Source: Prevotella multiformis DSM 16608 | GTDB taxonomy: Bacteria; Bacteroidota; Bacteroidia; Bacteroidales; Bacteroidaceae | DNA: 64,000 bases | Direction: 5' to 3' | Assembly: GCF_000191065.1 (NCBI RefSeq) | Contig: NZ_GL872283.1 | Coordinates: 434,885 to 498,884, forward strand | Notes under the pieces: model-generated | What the model saw: the letters and a program-made list of their open reading frames with translations, nothing else | Database searches by the model: none | What the model was told of the DNA's origin: nothing | Position numbers and translations under genes: made by a program | Shown here: piece by piece, positions 5,948-14,250 of the stretch | Layout: every line of letters begins with the position of its first letter | Numbering within the stretch: the first letter of the stretch is position 1

Positions 5948-8308
5948 TCAGAGTCCGGAGAGGATGTTCCCGCCTCCAGGCAGTCCGCCTCCAGGCAGTC
6001 CGCCGGAGAAGTCGGGCAGCCCGTCCGAAGCGTCGAGCCGTTCCGTGTAGCTGCCGTCTACCACCTTGTCGGCATACGTCGCCCTGACGGAGAACGACAC
6101 GGACTGTGCTACGAGGTTTCCTCCCGACGTGCTCCCGACGGTGTGGTGCGCACCGTAGACGAGCGTGCCGGTCTCGCCGATCTTCAGCGTGACGGGCTGC
6201 TTCGCCGCCACCGCTATTCCAGGGTCGGCGATGCCCTTGACGTGGTACTCGCCCAGCACGAGCGTCAGCGTCCTGTTGAGCCCTCCCCCGAGGGTCGCCG
6301 TCAGGCGGATGTTGTCGCCGAACGTCTGCTCCTGGAATCCCATGTTGGTGACCCTCACGACGATGTTCACGCCGAGCACGGCTTCGTCCCGGCGGGTGAA
6401 GTACTCGCTGCAGTTGAGCAGTACGATGTCCGCTCCGTAGGGCGACACGATGCCCCTGTGGTTGAGCATGAGCATCGGCTGGTTGAGCGCATTGGTGATG
6501 ATGATGTTCGGGTAGCCGTCCACCTCTCCGAAGGTGATGTTCCCGAACCGGCAGCGCATCAGGATGCGGCGGGCGTCGACGGTACCGTCCTCGTTGAACA
6601 CGGCGATGTCCTCGCCCTTGTTGTTGCGTATCTTCGTCCTGTTGGCCGTCAGGGTTATCTCGCCGTCTTTTATCTCCATCCCTGCGCTTTTCATCCGTGC
6701 TTCCACGTCCTCCCCCTCTGCCGGAATCCACGATGCCGCCGCCTGCGTGCCCTCCGTGAGGACTATCCAGCTGACGGTCACCTCACCGTTCTTCCCTTTT
6801 GGCTCCTGGTTCGGGAACGGAAAGCAGCTGATATAGTAGTCTTCCGGCGAATGTCTGTCTGCCGGTATGCGGAACGTGACGGATGCCGCAGTGTCCGACG
6901 TGGACTGGATGCCGAAGTCAGCGGACCACTTCCAGTCCTTGTCAAAGACGTACGTACGCAGCGTCTGTCCCTTCTTCAGCGCATCCTCGCTGATGCGTCC
7001 GCAGACCGTCAGCGTATAGTCGGTATCGGGCTTGAGCTTCAGACGGAAAGCGGACGGGAGTCCGTAGGTCGAGAACGAGACATTCAGCCTGCCTCCTTTC
7101 AGGAGATTCCTCACGCCGTTCTTCATCCCCTCCACCTTCAGCGATATGCCGTCCGCCTTCTGCTCTATCCTGGAGATGTTCCTTCCGTGCTGCGAGACGG
7201 TCTTGCGCAAATCGCCAACCACCTCGACATAAGAAGCCGCTTCCAGCTGAACATTCACCACACGCTCATCCTGCAACTCATTGCCCCTGAACAGCTGAAC
7301 ACGGAAGAAACTCGGACGATTAGAGTTGGCAAAATAGTCATTCATCGTGTATTTACACACGAAACCGATACCTTTTTCAACAGTTGCACTATCATGCGTA
7401 TCGGATTCGCACACGACCCTGAAATCATCCAGATTACCAACATTTTCAACCTTGCCTCCCTGAATATGAAGAACACTATACGAAAGAGAGACGTATAAAA
7501 CCCCTGCCGGCGTAACCTTTGCCGTTTCCTCAACAACATTCAAACGATACACCTCAGCCGCTTCGCCCTTCTCGCCACGCTCGCCCTGAATGCCCTGCAC
7601 CTCGCTCCACGTGTAGGCGGAAGTGTCCATGCTCGGGTAGGGCTTGTCCCATACGAGTGTGCCGAGGTACTTGCCGGGGGTCGTGCCCCTCTGCTGGTCT
7701 TCAGGGGCCGGTGACCATGGCGTCGCCGTCTCGCCTTCCTCCACCTTGAATCCGCAGACGAACAGCGTGTTGCCATTTGCGTCTTTCTCCACGCTGAACG
7801 CCGCATTAGGAGCATCCTTCAGGAAGCGCAGGACGAACGTGTGACGTTTCCACTCCTTCGTATATGTAAGGTACAGACTATTGCCTGTCTTGATACCGTC
7901 ATAGCTCACGTATTCGTAGTGTTCACCTTTTCTGCAATTACGGATGACACCGCCGCATCTGCCACCTTCCAGCTCATCAACCCTCGCCCAGAAGGAGAAA
8001 GTGTAGGTCTTGCCCGCCCTGCAGGGGACTATCGAGCCGGCCTGGTTCCACGAATCGGGAATGCGGATGACCGTCAGACCCATGTATTTCTCGTCCGTCG
8101 GTTTGATTCTGTAGTCCATGTTCCAGTTCGCCTTTCCGCCGCTGAAATCCGCCGTGCCGCGTGCGAGGTTCCTCCCGGGTGCGTCGGCCTGCGCCTGCGT
8201 TATGGGCCGCGCCGCCGTGAACGTCTTTCCTCCGTCATCCGAGTAACGGAGGAAAGTGTAATCACGTTGTTCGCTCGTTATTGTAATCTGGTTTCTTGCG
8301 ACGGCCAT
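5948..8308 (-). CDS. Modular tail fibre / receptor-binding-like protein
   Basis: 786 aa. It begins MAVARNQITIT, the same N-terminal signature as the neighbouring 341-aa protein (MATTARNQITIV). An apparent carbohydrate-binding-like region follows (residues ~45-210, SFWARVDELEGGRCGG, WKRHTFVLRFLK, CGFKVEEGETATPWSP). A short collagen-like hinge GIQGERGEKGEA (about 240-250) precedes an AT-rich exchangeable segment (about 250-370), then a helix ISRIEQKADGISLKVEG and a beta-rich C-terminus ending in Gly-rich GLPGGGLPGGG. This layout fits a distal fibre that binds host surface glycans; family assignment is inference. Spacing to the upstream gene is 5 bp. Confidence 0.8.
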   Translation of the reverse strand: MAVARNQITITSEQRDYTFLRYSDDGGKTFTAARPITQAQADAPGRNLARGTADFSGGKANWNMDYRIKPTDEKYMGLTVIRIPDSWNQAGSIVPCRAGKTYTFSFWARVDELEGGRCGGVIRNCRKGEHYEYVSYDGIKTGNSLYLTYTKEWKRHTFVLRFLKDAPNAAFSVEKDANGNTLFVCGFKVEEGETATPWSPAPEDQQRGTTPGKYLGTLVWDKPYPSMDTSAYTWSEVQGIQGERGEKGEAAEVYRLNVVEETAKVTPAGVLYVSLSYSVLHIQGGKVENVGNLDDFRVVCESDTHDSATVEKGIGFVCKYTMNDYFANSNRPSFFRVQLFRGNELQDERVVNVQLEAASYVEVVGDLRKTVSQHGRNISRIEQKADGISLKVEGMKNGVRNLLKGGRLNVSFSTYGLPSAFRLKLKPDTDYTLTVCGRISEDALKKGQTLRTYVFDKDWKWSADFGIQSTSDTAASVTFRIPADRHSPEDYYISCFPFPNQEPKGKNGEVTVSWIVLTEGTQAAASWIPAEGEDVEARMKSAGMEIKDGEITLTANRTKIRNNKGEDIAVFNEDGTVDARRILMRCRFGNITFGEVDGYPNIIITNALNQPMLMLNHRGIVSPYGADIVLLNCSEYFTRRDEAVLGVNIVVRVTNMGFQEQTFGDNIRLTATLGGGLNRTLTLVLGEYHVKGIADPGIAVAAKQPVTLKIGETGTLVYGAHHTVGSTSGGNLVAQSVSFSVRATYADKVVDGSYTERLDASDGLPDFSGGLPGGGLPGGGNILSGL
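5968..6002 (-). repeat. 15-bp tandem duplication in the fibre gene
   Basis: GCCTCCAGGCAGTCC occurs twice in direct succession and encodes the repeated Gly-Gly-Leu-Pro-Gly near the C-terminus, a site prone to slippage. Confidence 0.7.
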
Positions 8309-8313
8309 AATCC

Positions 8314-9339
8314 TTACTTTTTAGTGATTTCGCAGACCAATGTCGTCTTCGTGTTCACCTCGGCAGCGAGCACGGTTATCGGATTGCCGGTCTTTATGTT
8401 CGAGGTGGTGCCATTCCAGTTCTGCGGCTTGCCGTCCTTGTCGAACTTCGCAAACGCATAGTTGAACTTGCGGCTCGCCGCCGGTGTGTTCTCGTCTTCA
8501 ATCTTTTTGCCTCCCTGCCACACACGGGCATTGACGGTCGTAGAACCAGTGCCGTTGACAATCTTGTCGCCTGTCGGGCAGTAGAGTTCGACAGTGTATG
8601 GGTCGGTCTTGTCCTCGAACGTGATAATGGCCTCTGCCGTGGCCGCCTTGTCCGTTCCGCCGGCATCGGTGGCAATGCACTTGAAAGTCTGGAAGTTCAG
8701 CACGTCGTCAGGCTTCACTGTCAGCGTCTTGCCGTTGGATCTTCCCGCCGCAACAGACACCCACTTGCCTTGTGCGATGTCGAACTGCTGGAAGCCGTAG
8801 GCGACGTTCGTGTCGTCCTTCACGCCGCCGCGTACGGCCTGCGCCTGCACGGTGAGGTCTCCGGGCACGGACTTGTCGAAGATGTTGCCCTTGGGGGCGG
8901 TGAGCACCACCTGGAAGAGGGCCCCGCTGCTCTCGTTGCGGATAATGGTGAACGAGCCGCCGATCTTCGAAACGATGTTGTCCTCGTCGGTGTAGTCCGC
9001 CTCGAACGTCACGTTGAGGTTGCCGGAAAGGTTGGCCTTGATTGTCATCGTGCCGTCGGCCCCGACCACGTAGGAGGCGTTGCCTGAGCTTGCCGTATAG
9101 GCCGTTCCGCCGATGGTGTACTTCACGTTCGAGCAGCGGGCGAGGTGGTCGTTCGCGTCTCCTGTCTCATACACCTTGGGCGTAATGACGTTGTTTGACG
9201 AGGGGTAGTTCGGGCTGAACTGGTGCGTGTCGGGGTTGTAGCCCTGCGAGAAGCCCTGCGTGGCTGTGAAATACACCTGTACGCTCTTTGCGTCATTCAA
9301 ATCTACAATGGTAATCTGGTTTCTTGCTGTTGTTGCCAT
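8314..9339 (-). CDS. Tail/baseplate protein with Ig-like repeats
   Basis: 341 aa. N-terminus MATTARNQITIV is shared with the downstream fibre. The rest looks like tandem beta-sandwich (Ig-like) domains: TMTIKANLSGNLNVTFEADYTD, FQVVLTAPKGN..SVPGDLTVQAQAV, YTVELYCPTGDKIV..STTVNARVWQGGKKI. The C-terminus (ITVLAAEVNTKTTLVCEI) resembles the end of the upstream 908-aa protein (ITVNAADIFKRAVFECIL), so the two probably share a duplicated terminal domain. A virion surface or baseplate protein is likely; no enzymatic motif is seen. Confidence 0.72.
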   Translation of the reverse strand: MATTARNQITIVDLNDAKSVQVYFTATQGFSQGYNPDTHQFSPNYPSSNNVITPKVYETGDANDHLARCSNVKYTIGGTAYTASSGNASYVVGADGTMTIKANLSGNLNVTFEADYTDEDNIVSKIGGSFTIIRNESSGALFQVVLTAPKGNIFDKSVPGDLTVQAQAVRGGVKDDTNVAYGFQQFDIAQGKWVSVAAGRSNGKTLTVKPDDVLNFQTFKCIATDAGGTDKAATAEAIITFEDKTDPYTVELYCPTGDKIVNGTGSTTVNARVWQGGKKIEDENTPAASRKFNYAFAKFDKDGKPQNWNGTTSNIKTGNPITVLAAEVNTKTTLVCEITKK

Positions 9340-9354
9340 AATATCTATTTTTAA

Positions 9355-12081
9355 TTAATTGTCTAATATGCACTCGAACACTGCACGTTTGAATATATCT
9401 GCCGCATTCACTGTAATGGTTTTCCCTACCCCAACGTGTCTGTTGTTCCATTCTGTGTCGTATGTTTTGTTTCCGCTGTTCCTCGTCCACGAGAAAGCGG
9501 ACATAGGAAATGTGTCAGTTATATCCTTGCCGCCATGCGTGACGACAGCCGTCAGCGTGACGGTCCCTTGTCCGTTGCGGATGATATTCCCACGGTCGGT
9601 GAAGATGTCCAGTTCGGTACTGCTTTCTCCGTAGGTTTCCTTGAGCCACTCCGGGCTGCCGTCCTTGGGCTCGGCGGTGGTGGTCATACCCTTGCCGACG
9701 ATGCAGAGCCACGTGGCGTTGTTGTGGCTCCAGTGATCGTAGTGCCCGGACACGGCTCCATCGTACCACGCCCCGCGCTCGCAGACGAGGGGGCTGCTCG
9801 TGCCTGTCCCTGCTCCGGATATGACCTTGAAGCTGTCGGAGCGTATCGTTGTTCCTCGTGGCGAGAACTCGTTGACGATGTGCCGTGTGAGGTCGTAGTC
9901 GTTGATGCCGGCATAATCGACCCGCTTTCCCTCCGACACATAGATGACATAAGCGTATTGCCTGTCTGGGTCGGTCTGGCTTCCTAATTGTATGATGTCG
10001 TCCTCCGCCTGCGGCACGTCGTTCTCCGTGCTCGTGTCCATGCCCACGCAGACATGCTTCTTTCCGTCAACGGTCAGTTCGAGACTTCCCCTGGTGTCGG
10101 ACAGGTCGATGAAGTAATACGGCTTTCCGCCGGTTGTCTCCTCGCCTGTGTTCACCACCAGCCTCCAGTAGTAGCGGTCGGCCGCCTGCTTCGTCGTCCG
10201 TGACAGGAGGTTCGCCGTCCTGCACATAGCCATATCACCCACCCGCCACTCGTTGGCGACACGCTTTTCTCCGTCATCAGCCAAGAAGTAGCAACGAAAC
10301 ACGTTCCCTGTCTTCTTCACGAAAGCGATTCTGCCGCCTGCGCTCGTATAACCCACGTCGCCTGTGGTGAATGCCAGCCGTATGTACTCCAACTCGGCAA
10401 AGGTCGCCTTCTGTCTGACCTCGAGCCTGTCCACCTCCGCCACGCTCTTTCCGTGCTCGTCCTCGTAGATTCCGTAGCCCGAGCCGTCGAGCAGGCCTGA
10501 ATGGAAGTCCCTGCTTTTAAGGGATTCTGCCGTGACATAGCGTGAAAACAGGTCGAGAAGATTTGCAGTGCCGTCTTTGTCTATACCTCTGCCGCCGGCC
10601 ACATAAATTCCTTTCAGGAAGGTTGTCACGGCACGGACCAGGGTGTCTTTGTCCGTTCGGACAATTTTGTCCCAGTCGGTACTCTCCGGGGCGAGCGACT
10701 GTGCTGAGACGGCTACATCCGCCAGTCCGGCAGAGATTTTCTGTGCATCGAGCGTCAGATAATTGCCGATACGGTTCAGTGCCTGCAGCACCGACATATT
10801 GTCGTGCCGATGCCCGAACGCACCGTCATCCCCGTAGTTCGCTTTCACCTCGCTTGCAAACCAGGCGAGCAGGGCGGCGGCCGAAGTGATGTTCCAGTGG
10901 TCTGAGTAAGGACTCTGCACCGGAAAGAGTGCCCCACCGCTCAGCGGCAGCCGTTCCAGCTCAGCCAGGCGTGGGGCGACGGTAAAAGACCCTATGTCGG
11001 GTATTTTGATGTCAAGCGTCCGCAGTGCGGCACCTTCCGGACGCGTGATGTTGAGGTAAGGCCGGGCATCGGCATAACGGTACGTGAAGCTGTAGGCTGA
11101 CGGCAGCTCCGAAGTCTTCCATGTCGCATCGCTTTCCGTCACGACGATTCGGCGAATATGATTGCCTGCGTAGAGAAACTTCCCCAGCGAAGGGAAGAAG
11201 TCGAGCAGCCACTTGCGCTCCTCGAGAGAGAGATGCCCGGTGTTCTTCTTGTACTCCCGGACGGTATCGACGCGGTACTCCTCTGCATCGTCGCCGATTT
11301 CAGCGATGTTGTGCGTGTGCTTCGCCGTGTTTTCCGAGTCTCCGTATGCGCGGAAGGTGTCGATGCCGCCCAGCGAGTTCTCGAAAAGCACCCACTGTTC
11401 CTGCTCGCTGCGGATGCCGGAGGCGTAGTACCGCTGCACGTAAGTGAGGCGTGTGCCTGCGGTGTCTTCCACCCATACATCATAATAGGAGGGCAGCTTC
11501 CCCGTCTTTCCGGCGATGACGGCATACTGCAGGGGGACGGTCCATACGGTGTCTTTGCCCAGGCTGGCCAGCGTCAGGATATCCTCCGCATGACCACCGT
11601 CCTGCTCCGTGTAGGCCTTGCATTTCACGACAGAATCCTCCACGGCATAGTAGGTGAGGAACTCGGGCGTGTAGTAAGTGACGGGCTTCACCGTCGGCTG
11701 CCAGGTGAGGAAGTTCCCCTTGAGCCATGCGTCGGCCGTATCGGCGAGGCGGTCGATGCCGGCACGCAGGGCCGTGAAAGCGTATGATGCGGCGGCATTC
11801 GTCTTTTTCTCCTTGATTTCGATCCTGAACCGGCGTGCGATGTCCGTCTGCCGGTAGGGTTCCTGTCTGTCCTGCAGCCGGAACGACAGCAGCGGTGTTA
11901 TGATCCGCTCCAGATCGACCTCTATACGTCCATTCTTGGAGGGGGTATAAACGTGCTGGACGATTGTCTGTCCGCTGTCGGCATATTTCAGGACGAACGA
12001 TACGTCGTCCGCCGCCGAGAGGACCAGGTGGTCCATCGAGCCTGTCAGGCTGAGCGCATCGGGTTTATGCAGTATATCCAT
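9355..12081 (-). CDS. Large tail protein (baseplate/fibre adaptor)
   Basis: 908 aa. The N-terminal half is beta-rich, with a structured region around residues 210-370 (YASGIRSEQEQWVLFENSLGGIDTFRAYGDS, HLSLEERKWLLDFFPS). A helical linker near 435-500 follows (HDNMSVLQALNRIGNYLTLDAQKISAGL). The segment after it (SRYVTAESLKSRDFHSGLLDGSGYGIY) is characteristic of Bacteroidetes phage tail proteins. The last ~80 residues are an Ig-like domain (TVTLTAVVTHGGKDIT..FSWTRNSGNKTYD). It lies between the baseplate hub-like gene and the fibre genes and has its own promoter at 12101-12131. The exact structural role is inferred from order. Confidence 0.75.
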   Translation of the reverse strand: MDILHKPDALSLTGSMDHLVLSAADDVSFVLKYADSGQTIVQHVYTPSKNGRIEVDLERIITPLLSFRLQDRQEPYRQTDIARRFRIEIKEKKTNAAASYAFTALRAGIDRLADTADAWLKGNFLTWQPTVKPVTYYTPEFLTYYAVEDSVVKCKAYTEQDGGHAEDILTLASLGKDTVWTVPLQYAVIAGKTGKLPSYYDVWVEDTAGTRLTYVQRYYASGIRSEQEQWVLFENSLGGIDTFRAYGDSENTAKHTHNIAEIGDDAEEYRVDTVREYKKNTGHLSLEERKWLLDFFPSLGKFLYAGNHIRRIVVTESDATWKTSELPSAYSFTYRYADARPYLNITRPEGAALRTLDIKIPDIGSFTVAPRLAELERLPLSGGALFPVQSPYSDHWNITSAAALLAWFASEVKANYGDDGAFGHRHDNMSVLQALNRIGNYLTLDAQKISAGLADVAVSAQSLAPESTDWDKIVRTDKDTLVRAVTTFLKGIYVAGGRGIDKDGTANLLDLFSRYVTAESLKSRDFHSGLLDGSGYGIYEDEHGKSVAEVDRLEVRQKATFAELEYIRLAFTTGDVGYTSAGGRIAFVKKTGNVFRCYFLADDGEKRVANEWRVGDMAMCRTANLLSRTTKQAADRYYWRLVVNTGEETTGGKPYYFIDLSDTRGSLELTVDGKKHVCVGMDTSTENDVPQAEDDIIQLGSQTDPDRQYAYVIYVSEGKRVDYAGINDYDLTRHIVNEFSPRGTTIRSDSFKVISGAGTGTSSPLVCERGAWYDGAVSGHYDHWSHNNATWLCIVGKGMTTTAEPKDGSPEWLKETYGESSTELDIFTDRGNIIRNGQGTVTLTAVVTHGGKDITDTFPMSAFSWTRNSGNKTYDTEWNNRHVGVGKTITVNAADIFKRAVFECILDN

Positions 12082-12100
12082 GTGTCGTCAGAGTTTTGAG

Positions 12101-12131
12101 CAAAGGTATTGGAATGTATTTGAAGTGTAAA
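12101..12131 (-). promoter_or_regulatory. Promoter of the 908-aa tail gene
   Basis: Minus strand TTTA (12128-12131), 19-bp spacer, TACCTTTG (12101-12108). The leader to the ATG at 12081 would be about 16 nt. Confidence 0.6.
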
Positions 12132-12150
12132 GGACAGGAAAATCCGTCTT

Positions 12151-14250
12151 TCACAGGGGCACGCATTCCAGCCACACTTCCGTCCGGGTGTACTTGTACT
12201 TCGCATGGCGGAATGCCGTTCCGTGGCGGGTCTGCTGCTCGGTGTAGGAGACCTGCCGTCCGTAAGGCTTCCCGACGTATTCGGCAGAGGGCAGCGGTGG
12301 ATAGACGGTAACGAACGTGCGCCATTTGTCAGGTCCGGATCCGTCGTACTCGTCCCAGCCCACTTCCGTCACGCGTTCGCGTCCCACCCATCTGTACCGG
12401 GCATCCATCGCCTTCAGCTGTCCGCTGACGGCAGGTGCCTCGCTGACGGGTTCCATGAGCGTTACGGTGTAGAGATCGGATTCCACCGGTTCGTCCTTGC
12501 CTCCGAGCGTGAACTTGAGCTTGTTGAACAGGAACGGAACGCCGCGTATCACCACCTTTGCCGTTGACGGCAGGTTCTGCTTCTGTGACTGAGACAGCAG
12601 CAGCTTCACCTTCATGTCGTGCAGGGAGTTGCGGAGCAGGAGGTCGTAGTCACGGTAGAAGCGTTCGAAGATGCCCTGCGGGCCGTTGTAATAGAGCGCA
12701 TAGTCGAAGATGCGGGGATGCGTGCTGTCGGACAGGTCGTGCGGGGAGATGGTCCCTTCCGGCCGGCCGGCCGACAGATAGCTGAAGGCGAGCATCGTCT
12801 TCTGCCTGCTTGCCGGTTCGGAGGTCTCCTCCTTGTCCTTCCCGGCGATGACCATCTTCGAGTTGAGCGACTTGTAGGCTCCTATGTACAGGAACTGCCC
12901 CATGTCGTAAGTGAACTCAGCATCGTCAACCGTACCCTTATAGGAAAGCATCCGGAACTCGGGCATCAGTTCGGGTATCTTCACCTCCTTCGCCTCGAGG
13001 CTGCCGCCGGTATTGTAGTCCTGTGACGCTTCGCCTATCTTCGTTATCACTTCGTAGTCGCCCGAGAATCCCCGCTTGTAGAAAGCCCCGTCCTCCGGGT
13101 TGAAGTATGCGCAGGGGTTGTTTTTCACCATGGAGTCGAGGTCGTCGTAGGAGTCAGAGAGGTCCGTGTCGACTTTCTCTTCTGGTGATAGGGTAAGCCG
13201 CTTGTAGTCCTTCTCGGACTTGTAGGCGAGCGTGGGTTCTCCGGTGACGCAGTGCGTGAGGTCGGCCACGGGCTGTTCGTCCAGGGTATCACGCAGGAAG
13301 ACGATGTCCGCCGTGCGCCGTCCCTCGTCGGATGTGAACTCACAGCAGAACTTCCTGCGGAAGACGGCGATGAAGTCGGCACAGGTGCAGTCGGGCACGA
13401 GGTCGGCCACCTTTATCCGTCCGTTCACCAGTGTGTCCATGACGTTGTTCACGACGACCATCTTCCGGAACGGGTCCGTGCGTGTGAAGAAATTGTCCGC
13501 GAGCGTGTAGCCGAAGTAAGCGAAGACGCGGCGCAGGAGGTAGTTGGCGCGGATGAATGGCGAGATGTAGTAGCCCGGCTTTAACGTGATGGGGATGCCG
13601 TCCACGTACTCCGTGCGCTGTACGGCATTGTAGAAGTCGCAGCCTTCGCCGTCCATGTCGGGGTTGAACGCCGTGGCGGCAGGGAACTGGTAGTCCCACC
13701 ATTCATAGATTTTCTTCCACTTCAGCACCTGTTCCTTTCCGTATGCGTTCAGCACCTTGTAGTTCATCCCCGATTTGTCGCCGGAATCGTCGGTGAGCAG
13801 CACGGGGAAGATGCCGTACTCGTCCGAGGAGTTCGTGCGGAGCCGGCGGCAGAACTCGATCCCTTTCTCCACGGAGTCCACGCCGGGGATGCACTCGTCC
13901 CCGAAGATGTCCTTGAGCCTGATGTTCTGGATGCGGGAGTAGAACGATCCGTCGTTGACGTAGAACGATGTGGAGATGCCGCCTCCGTACTGTGCGGAAA
14001 GCACCACCTGCCGGCACTGCGCGAAGTACTCGCCGTCCTGGATGGTGACGTCCGCAGGCGACATCTTCACCCGGCGGCCGAAAGAGTCGGGGAAGCCGAG
14101 CAGGCGGCGGTTGCGTTCCGAGGCGGGCAGCTCGAGCGGAGCGGTCTGCTCGCCGTAGTCGTTGAAGAAGGGATTGGTACGCTCGATCTGTATCTGCGTA
14201 CCGGGACGGAGGTTGTAGTCCTCGCTCTTTTCCAGATTGGTTATTTTCAT
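12151..14250 (-). CDS. Distal tail / baseplate hub-like protein
   Basis: 699 aa. Its start overlaps the tape-measure stop by 4 bp (ATGA), the place occupied by distal-tail or hub proteins in siphoviruses. It begins MKITNLEKSEDYNLRPGTQIQIERTNPFF and contains RRLLGFPDSFGRR, PGYYISPFIRANYLLRRVFAYFGY, and a C-terminal RTFVTVYPPLP..GKPYGRQVSY. I recognise the pattern from Bacteroidetes phage genomes but no named enzymatic domain. GC content and codon use are distinctly higher than in most of the tape-measure gene upstream. Confidence 0.75.
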   Translation of the reverse strand: MKITNLEKSEDYNLRPGTQIQIERTNPFFNDYGEQTAPLELPASERNRRLLGFPDSFGRRVKMSPADVTIQDGEYFAQCRQVVLSAQYGGGISTSFYVNDGSFYSRIQNIRLKDIFGDECIPGVDSVEKGIEFCRRLRTNSSDEYGIFPVLLTDDSGDKSGMNYKVLNAYGKEQVLKWKKIYEWWDYQFPAATAFNPDMDGEGCDFYNAVQRTEYVDGIPITLKPGYYISPFIRANYLLRRVFAYFGYTLADNFFTRTDPFRKMVVVNNVMDTLVNGRIKVADLVPDCTCADFIAVFRRKFCCEFTSDEGRRTADIVFLRDTLDEQPVADLTHCVTGEPTLAYKSEKDYKRLTLSPEEKVDTDLSDSYDDLDSMVKNNPCAYFNPEDGAFYKRGFSGDYEVITKIGEASQDYNTGGSLEAKEVKIPELMPEFRMLSYKGTVDDAEFTYDMGQFLYIGAYKSLNSKMVIAGKDKEETSEPASRQKTMLAFSYLSAGRPEGTISPHDLSDSTHPRIFDYALYYNGPQGIFERFYRDYDLLLRNSLHDMKVKLLLSQSQKQNLPSTAKVVIRGVPFLFNKLKFTLGGKDEPVESDLYTVTLMEPVSEAPAVSGQLKAMDARYRWVGRERVTEVGWDEYDGSGPDKWRTFVTVYPPLPSAEYVGKPYGRQVSYTEQQTRHGTAFRHAKYKYTRTEVWLECVPL

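Noticed and set aside
5447..7498. 683-codon plus-strand frame opposite the fibre gene
   Set aside because: Its translation has no domain and mirrors the codon pattern of the minus-strand fibre protein; GC-rich DNA keeps the opposite strand open.
5948..12081. Diversity-generating retroelement acting on the fibre genes
   Set aside because: No reverse transcriptase gene and no template/variable repeat pair with adenine-directed differences was seen.
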